From an uncultured Lachnoanaerobaculum sp. (GTDB lineage Bacteria > Bacillota > Clostridia > Lachnospirales > Lachnospiraceae): a stretch of DNA of 9,248 nucleotides. The notes under the pieces are model-generated. The model had not been told where the DNA came from, did no database searches, and saw nothing but the letters and a program-made list of their open reading frames with translations. Each line of letters opens with the position of its first letter. The stretch's first letter is position 1. A program made the translations under genes and the position numbers. Positions 6,772-9,248 of this stretch are shown here, piece after piece. Location of the stretch: the NCBI RefSeq assembly GCF_938015485.1, contig NZ_CALLVU010000134.1:1-9248 (forward strand), read 5' to 3'.

Positions 6772-8835
6772 TTATTTAATCAATCTTACCGCCTTTACAG
6801 GAGTACGATGATTCAAACTTCCTACTCTGATTCCAAGCTGCTTATTTGCGGCATGCACAATCTGTCCGTCACCGATATATATCGCAACATGGTTTATCTC
6901 TCCGCCTGAAGAATAGAATACCAAATCTCCCGGCTTTATCTGTGATACAGGTATCTCAGTACCGTTGTTTGCCTGATCCTTTGAGACTCTTGAAGTACTT
7001 ATTCCGAACTTCTCATATACTCTCATTACAAATCCCGAACAATCGGCACCTTTTGTAAGAGATGTTCCTCCGTATACATACGGATTACCGACAAACTGCT
7101 TAGCATAAGCTACTACCGCATCTCTTGATATTTTTTCCTTAGCTGCCCTTGTAGCCTCGGTCTCAGCCTTTGTAGTTTCTTTTTTCTTGCTGACACCCGG
7201 TCCGCCATTTTCACCTGTAACAACTGTGGTCTCTTTTTGAGGCTTAGCCTTCTGTGTTTCCTTCGGCTTTTCAGTACTTCCTCCCGGTCCGTAAGGAGCT
7301 GTAGTCTCAGCAGGTTTTGTAGTTTCTACAGGTTTTGTAGCCTCTGTAGTCGCCTCGGTCTGTTTCGGAGCCTGTGTAGTAGACTCAGTCTGCTTTGGAG
7401 CCTGTGTAGTAGACTCAGTCTGCTTTGTAGTATCTTCAACAGCGCTTATAGTTTCAGCCTGTGTTGTTGCTGTCGGAGTCTCTTTTACTGTCTCTACAGC
7501 CTTGCTTGTCTCCTGCTCTACACTTGCTTTAGTTGTTTCCTTTGCGGTCTCACTTGACTCAGGACCGTTTACTGTTTCTATATTAACCTTGGAAGATGAT
7601 GAAGAGATTTCTTCTGACTTACTTGGCTCTTTTACAGTCTCTGCTTTCGGATTGGTCTCTGTAGGCTTTGTATCCTCTATTGCTTTGATAGTCTCCGCCT
7701 CGGTTTTTGTCTCCGGTACGGTTTCTATTTTCTGCTTTGTAGTCTCTGTCTGCCCGTTGTCTTTTGTGGTAGTTTCAGCAGGCTTTGTAGATCCTTTTGT
7801 AGTATCCGGAACCTTAATCTCTACTTCCTTACCTGCAGGCGTCTCTCTTTTTTCGGCTGCAGGAGACTTGATAGTCTTCGCTTCTTCACTTGCCTTAGGT
7901 GTAGGAGCTTTATCCGAATTTTTCTTTGCAGCTGTAGTTGTTTCAGCCTTGGCAGTCGTTTCTTTACTTTTAGCTGTTGTCTGATCGTCCGCAACCACCA
8001 TATTTTCATATATAGCCATTGCTTCTTTAGCTTCAGTTTCCAGCTTTGCCTTATTTAAAGCCTCAATAGTGGACTCTTCCTTAGTCTTGGCAGTCTTATA
8101 AGATACATCCGTTTTTATAAAGTCCTTGTATACATATCCCGTCAAGTCATCATCCACCTGAACCTTTAAAAAGTTTTTGTCCTGACCTACCACAACATAC
8201 TTCTCTCCACCCTCAAGCATTGTGAGAGTATTTGAGGTTATATCCGGCGTCTTTCGTAGTCTGACATTGTCAATATCTACTACCGTACCGTAGGTCACGA
8301 CAGAATCTTTTGCCATTTTCTTCGCTTTATTTCCTGTTGCCAAATCTGAGGCTTTGACATAGCCCTCTACGTTTCCGGAGTTTATCTTAACCCATTCCCC
8401 GGTCTCGTTGATTTCAGAACCTACAACGGTAGCTACAGAACTGTATGAAATACTTCCCACTTCTTCACCGGTCTCTTTCGGATCTGCGTGTACTACTGTA
8501 TCCTTCTTGTTCTTTGCCACTGCGAGGTCATCCTTCATTACCTCTTCTTTAAGCCTGTCCTGAATCGACGGTCCCTCATACTTGACCACGTCCTTTACAA
8601 GCTTGTTGCGTGCATCGTCAACTCCTGTTATCTCTATTGTATTTGTTGTCGCCGTCTTTAACGACTCTCCTAATGCCGTCTGCGGCGATATGGAACTTGC
8701 CTTATAATTGTTTAGAGCTACGGCTATCCCTGAGACTGCGTTACTTGTCTCCAAATCCATATCTGCATATGCATTAAAACTGTATAGTGAAACAAAGGTT
8801 AGAGCTGATGCTAATGTTAAAAACTTCTTTTTCAT
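6772..8835 (-). CDS. Secreted SH3-domain NlpC/P60 cell-wall hydrolase with long T/E/K/P linker
   Basis: A 687-residue exported protein. A signal peptide (1-24) has a basic start, a hydrophobic core and AYA before a likely cleavage. Residues 25-110 are probably helical and unassigned. Two bacterial SH3-like domains follow: about 112-166 (degenerate, HADPK where NVR-type residues are usual) and 182-245 (DNVRLRKTPD, then GYVYKDFI). Residues 285-568 are a Thr/Glu/Lys/Pro/Ala-rich linker with short repeats. The C-terminal NlpC/P60 domain (about 569-687) has the ADCSGF motif with catalytic Cys599, then NHVAIYIG with His649 and VHAA with His661, spaced as in active D,L-endopeptidases, so it probably cuts peptidoglycan stem peptides. 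There is no LPXTG or membrane anchor; SH3 domains may give wall binding. The start is the ATG at 8835: AAGGAG lies 5 nt upstream and the signal peptide begins there. A longer frame to 8907 would run across the promoter. The gene is monocistronic, with its own promoter and terminator. Confidence 0.93.
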   Translation of the reverse strand: MKKKFLTLASALTFVSLYSFNAYADMDLETSNAVSGIAVALNNYKASSISPQTALGESLKTATTNTIEITGVDDARNKLVKDVVKYEGPSIQDRLKEEVMKDDLAVAKNKKDTVVHADPKETGEEVGSISYSSVATVVGSEINETGEWVKINSGNVEGYVKASDLATGNKAKKMAKDSVVTYGTVVDIDNVRLRKTPDITSNTLTMLEGGEKYVVVGQDKNFLKVQVDDDLTGYVYKDFIKTDVSYKTAKTKEESTIEALNKAKLETEAKEAMAIYENMVVADDQTTAKSKETTAKAETTTAAKKNSDKAPTPKASEEAKTIKSPAAEKRETPAGKEVEIKVPDTTKGSTKPAETTTKDNGQTETTKQKIETVPETKTEAETIKAIEDTKPTETNPKAETVKEPSKSEEISSSSSKVNIETVNGPESSETAKETTKASVEQETSKAVETVKETPTATTQAETISAVEDTTKQTESTTQAPKQTESTTQAPKQTEATTEATKPVETTKPAETTAPYGPGGSTEKPKETQKAKPQKETTVVTGENGGPGVSKKKETTKAETEATRAAKEKISRDAVVAYAKQFVGNPYVYGGTSLTKGADCSGFVMRVYEKFGISTSRVSKDQANNGTEIPVSQIKPGDLVFYSSGGEINHVAIYIGDGQIVHAANKQLGIRVGSLNHRTPVKAVRLIK
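7336..7426 (-). repeat. In-frame 30-bp tandem repeat in the hydrolase linker
   Basis: Two perfect 30-bp copies (7367-7396 and 7397-7426 on the plus strand) and a third diverged copy (about 7336-7366) encode KQTESTTQAP, KQTESTTQAP and KQTEATTEAT (residues 471-500). The unit length is a multiple of three, so copy-number changes would lengthen or shorten the linker without a frameshift. Confidence 0.9.
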
Positions 8836-8865
8836 GAGCACTCCTTGCTTTATTAGAGTAATTAA

Positions 8866-8894
8866 ATTATACCAAAGTTTTATAGATTGAACAA
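8866..8894 (-). promoter_or_regulatory. Extended -10 promoter of the NlpC/P60 gene
   Basis: On the minus strand TGGTATAAT is an extended -10 (TATAAT at 8871-8866), with TTGTTC (8894-8889) 17 bp upstream as a weak -35 (3 of 6). Expected initiation near 8859 gives a leader of about 24 nt carrying AAGGAG. A weak -35 with a good -10 fits a promoter helped by an activator. Confidence 0.7.
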
Positions 8895-8904
8895 TTACTT
8901 TACA
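8888..8904 (-). promoter_or_regulatory. Possible WalR-type direct repeat at the hydrolase promoter
   Basis: On the minus strand TGTAAA (8904-8899), 5 bp, then TGTTCA (8893-8888) matches the Bacillus WalR pattern TGTWAH-N5-TGTWAH at 11 of 12 constrained positions. It overlaps the weak -35, centred near -37 from the expected start. WalR controls NlpC/P60-type hydrolases in Bacilli, so the target makes sense, but a chance match in AT-rich DNA cannot be excluded. Confidence 0.3.
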
Positions 8905-9070
8905 CACGTTGAAATATTACAATATATTAAACATTTAATTACAGTCATAGTCATAAATATACTTTATTAAAATTATAGTAAATATATGCTGTTTTTATTA
9001 TATATCCTAATTTAATTGTAAGCTTTTTTATGCTATCAATAGTATTTGATTACAACAACAATACTTTTTG
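8905..9070. other. AT-rich spacer between hydrolase promoter and tRNA terminator
   Basis: No open frame with a ribosome binding site is visible on either strand. Several TATAAT-like strings occur, but none has a well-placed -35. I see no further structure to assign. Confidence 0.6.
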
Positions 9071-9102
9071 AAAACAAAAAAGAGCAACTGATGTTGCTCT
9101 TT
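9071..9102 (-). terminator. Intrinsic terminator of the tRNA operon
   Basis: In the minus-strand RNA a perfect 10-bp stem AAAGAGCAAC/GUUGCUCUUU (9102-9093 with 9088-9079) closes a 4-nt loop and is followed by six U residues, G and four more U residues. It lies 5 nt after the tRNA-Leu 3' end. Confidence 0.95.
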
Positions 9103-9107
9103 AAAAG

Positions 9108-9191
9108 TGCGGGAAAAGGGACTTGAACCCTCACGTCTATACAGACACAAGATCCTTAGTCTTGCCTGTCTGCCAATTCCAGCATTCCCGC
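9108..9191 (-). tRNA. tRNA-Leu, anticodon AAG
   Basis: An 84-nt class II tRNA. The acceptor GCGGGAA (9191-9185) pairs with TTCCCGC (9115-9109) and the discriminator is A (9108). The D-arm carries TTGGCAGAC as in other leucine tRNAs. The anticodon stem CAAGA/TCTTG encloses CTAAGGA, giving AAG, which reads CUU (and more if A34 becomes inosine). The long variable arm has a GTCT/AGAC stem, and the T-arm is GAGGG-TTCAAGT-CCCTT. CCA is not encoded. The discriminator A and long variable arm agree with leucine. Confidence 0.95.
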
Positions 9192-9194
9192 AAG

Positions 9195-9213
9195 TGATTA
9201 GATTTTCTAATCA
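9195..9213 (-). other. Spacer hairpin between the two tRNAs
   Basis: TGATTAGA/TCTAATCA forms an 8-bp stem with a 3-nt loop filling almost all of the 22-nt spacer. On the minus strand it begins immediately after the discriminator base of the upstream tRNA. No U-tract follows, so it is not a terminator. A role in tRNA processing is inference. Confidence 0.6.
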
Positions 9214-9248
9214 AGGCGACAACCAGATTTGAACTGGTGATCAGGGTG
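9214..9248 (-). tRNA. tRNA, probably Cys, 3' part cut by the window edge
   Basis: The minus strand shows the 3' side of a class I tRNA: part of the anticodon stem (CACCC), a short 5-nt variable loop TGATC, T-arm ACCAG-TTCAAAT-CTGGT, acceptor strand TGTCGCC, and discriminator T at 9214. U73 is a cysteine identity base (also found in bacterial tRNA-Gly), and the predicted 5' strand GGCGACA resembles Firmicute tRNA-Cys. The anticodon lies outside the window, so the amino acid is inferred. CCA is not encoded. It is co-directional with tRNA-Leu and probably co-transcribed. Confidence 0.75.

Noticed and set aside
7336..7426. Short regular repeats as a possible CRISPR array
   Set aside because: The repeats are directly adjacent without unique spacers and are in frame within a coding sequence.
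7502..7984. A 160-codon plus-strand frame rich in Ser and Val opposite the hydrolase linker
   Set aside because: It is the antisense of the Thr/Glu/Lys repeats; the low complexity itself keeps the frame open. No ribosome binding site or recognisable fold.
9108..9248. tRNA cluster as an integration site for a mobile element
   Set aside because: No integrase gene, duplicated tRNA end or direct repeat of the tRNA 3' end is visible in the window.

Overview
The window looks like a piece of a low-GC Gram-positive chromosome, most likely Clostridia and plausibly Lachnospiraceae. The support is AT-rich intergenic DNA, strong AAGGAG/GGGAGG ribosome binding sites, a sigma-A promoter with a near-consensus -35 and perfect -10, a lipoprotein-type binding protein, a secreted SH3/NlpC-P60 protein with a long Thr/Glu/Lys/Pro linker, and tRNA genes that do not encode CCA. 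The genus is inference. All recognised genes lie on the minus strand, so transcription runs from high to low coordinates.

In transcription order, the right edge holds a tRNA cluster: the 3' part of a tRNA, probably Cys, then a complete class II tRNA-Leu with anticodon AAG, then a clear intrinsic terminator. An AT-rich spacer of about 200 bp follows, with an extended -10 promoter and a possible WalR-type direct repeat. Next comes a 687-residue secreted NlpC/P60 cell-wall hydrolase (signal peptide, two SH3-like domains, about 280 residues of low-complexity linker, C-terminal Cys-His-His domain), closed by its own terminator.

The rest is a complete type I oligopeptide/dipeptide ABC importer in the order oppA-oppB-oppC-oppD-oppF, followed 14 bp later by a YitT-family membrane protein and a UUCG-loop terminator. 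oppA has a strong promoter. A hairpin-plus-U-tract terminator sits between oppA and oppB, which would give more binding protein than membrane complex. An extended -10 element overlaps the 5' arm of that terminator and could start oppBCDF-yitT transcripts that lack the arm. The ATPases OppD and OppF both carry the C-terminal cysteine cluster known to bind a [4Fe-4S] centre in relatives.

The left 273 bp are AT-rich and hold a possible minus-strand promoter with repeat-rich architecture and a leader hairpin, perhaps for a gene starting at the very edge. I see no mobile element, CRISPR array, phage gene or clearly new multi-gene system. The interesting points are regulatory and architectural.
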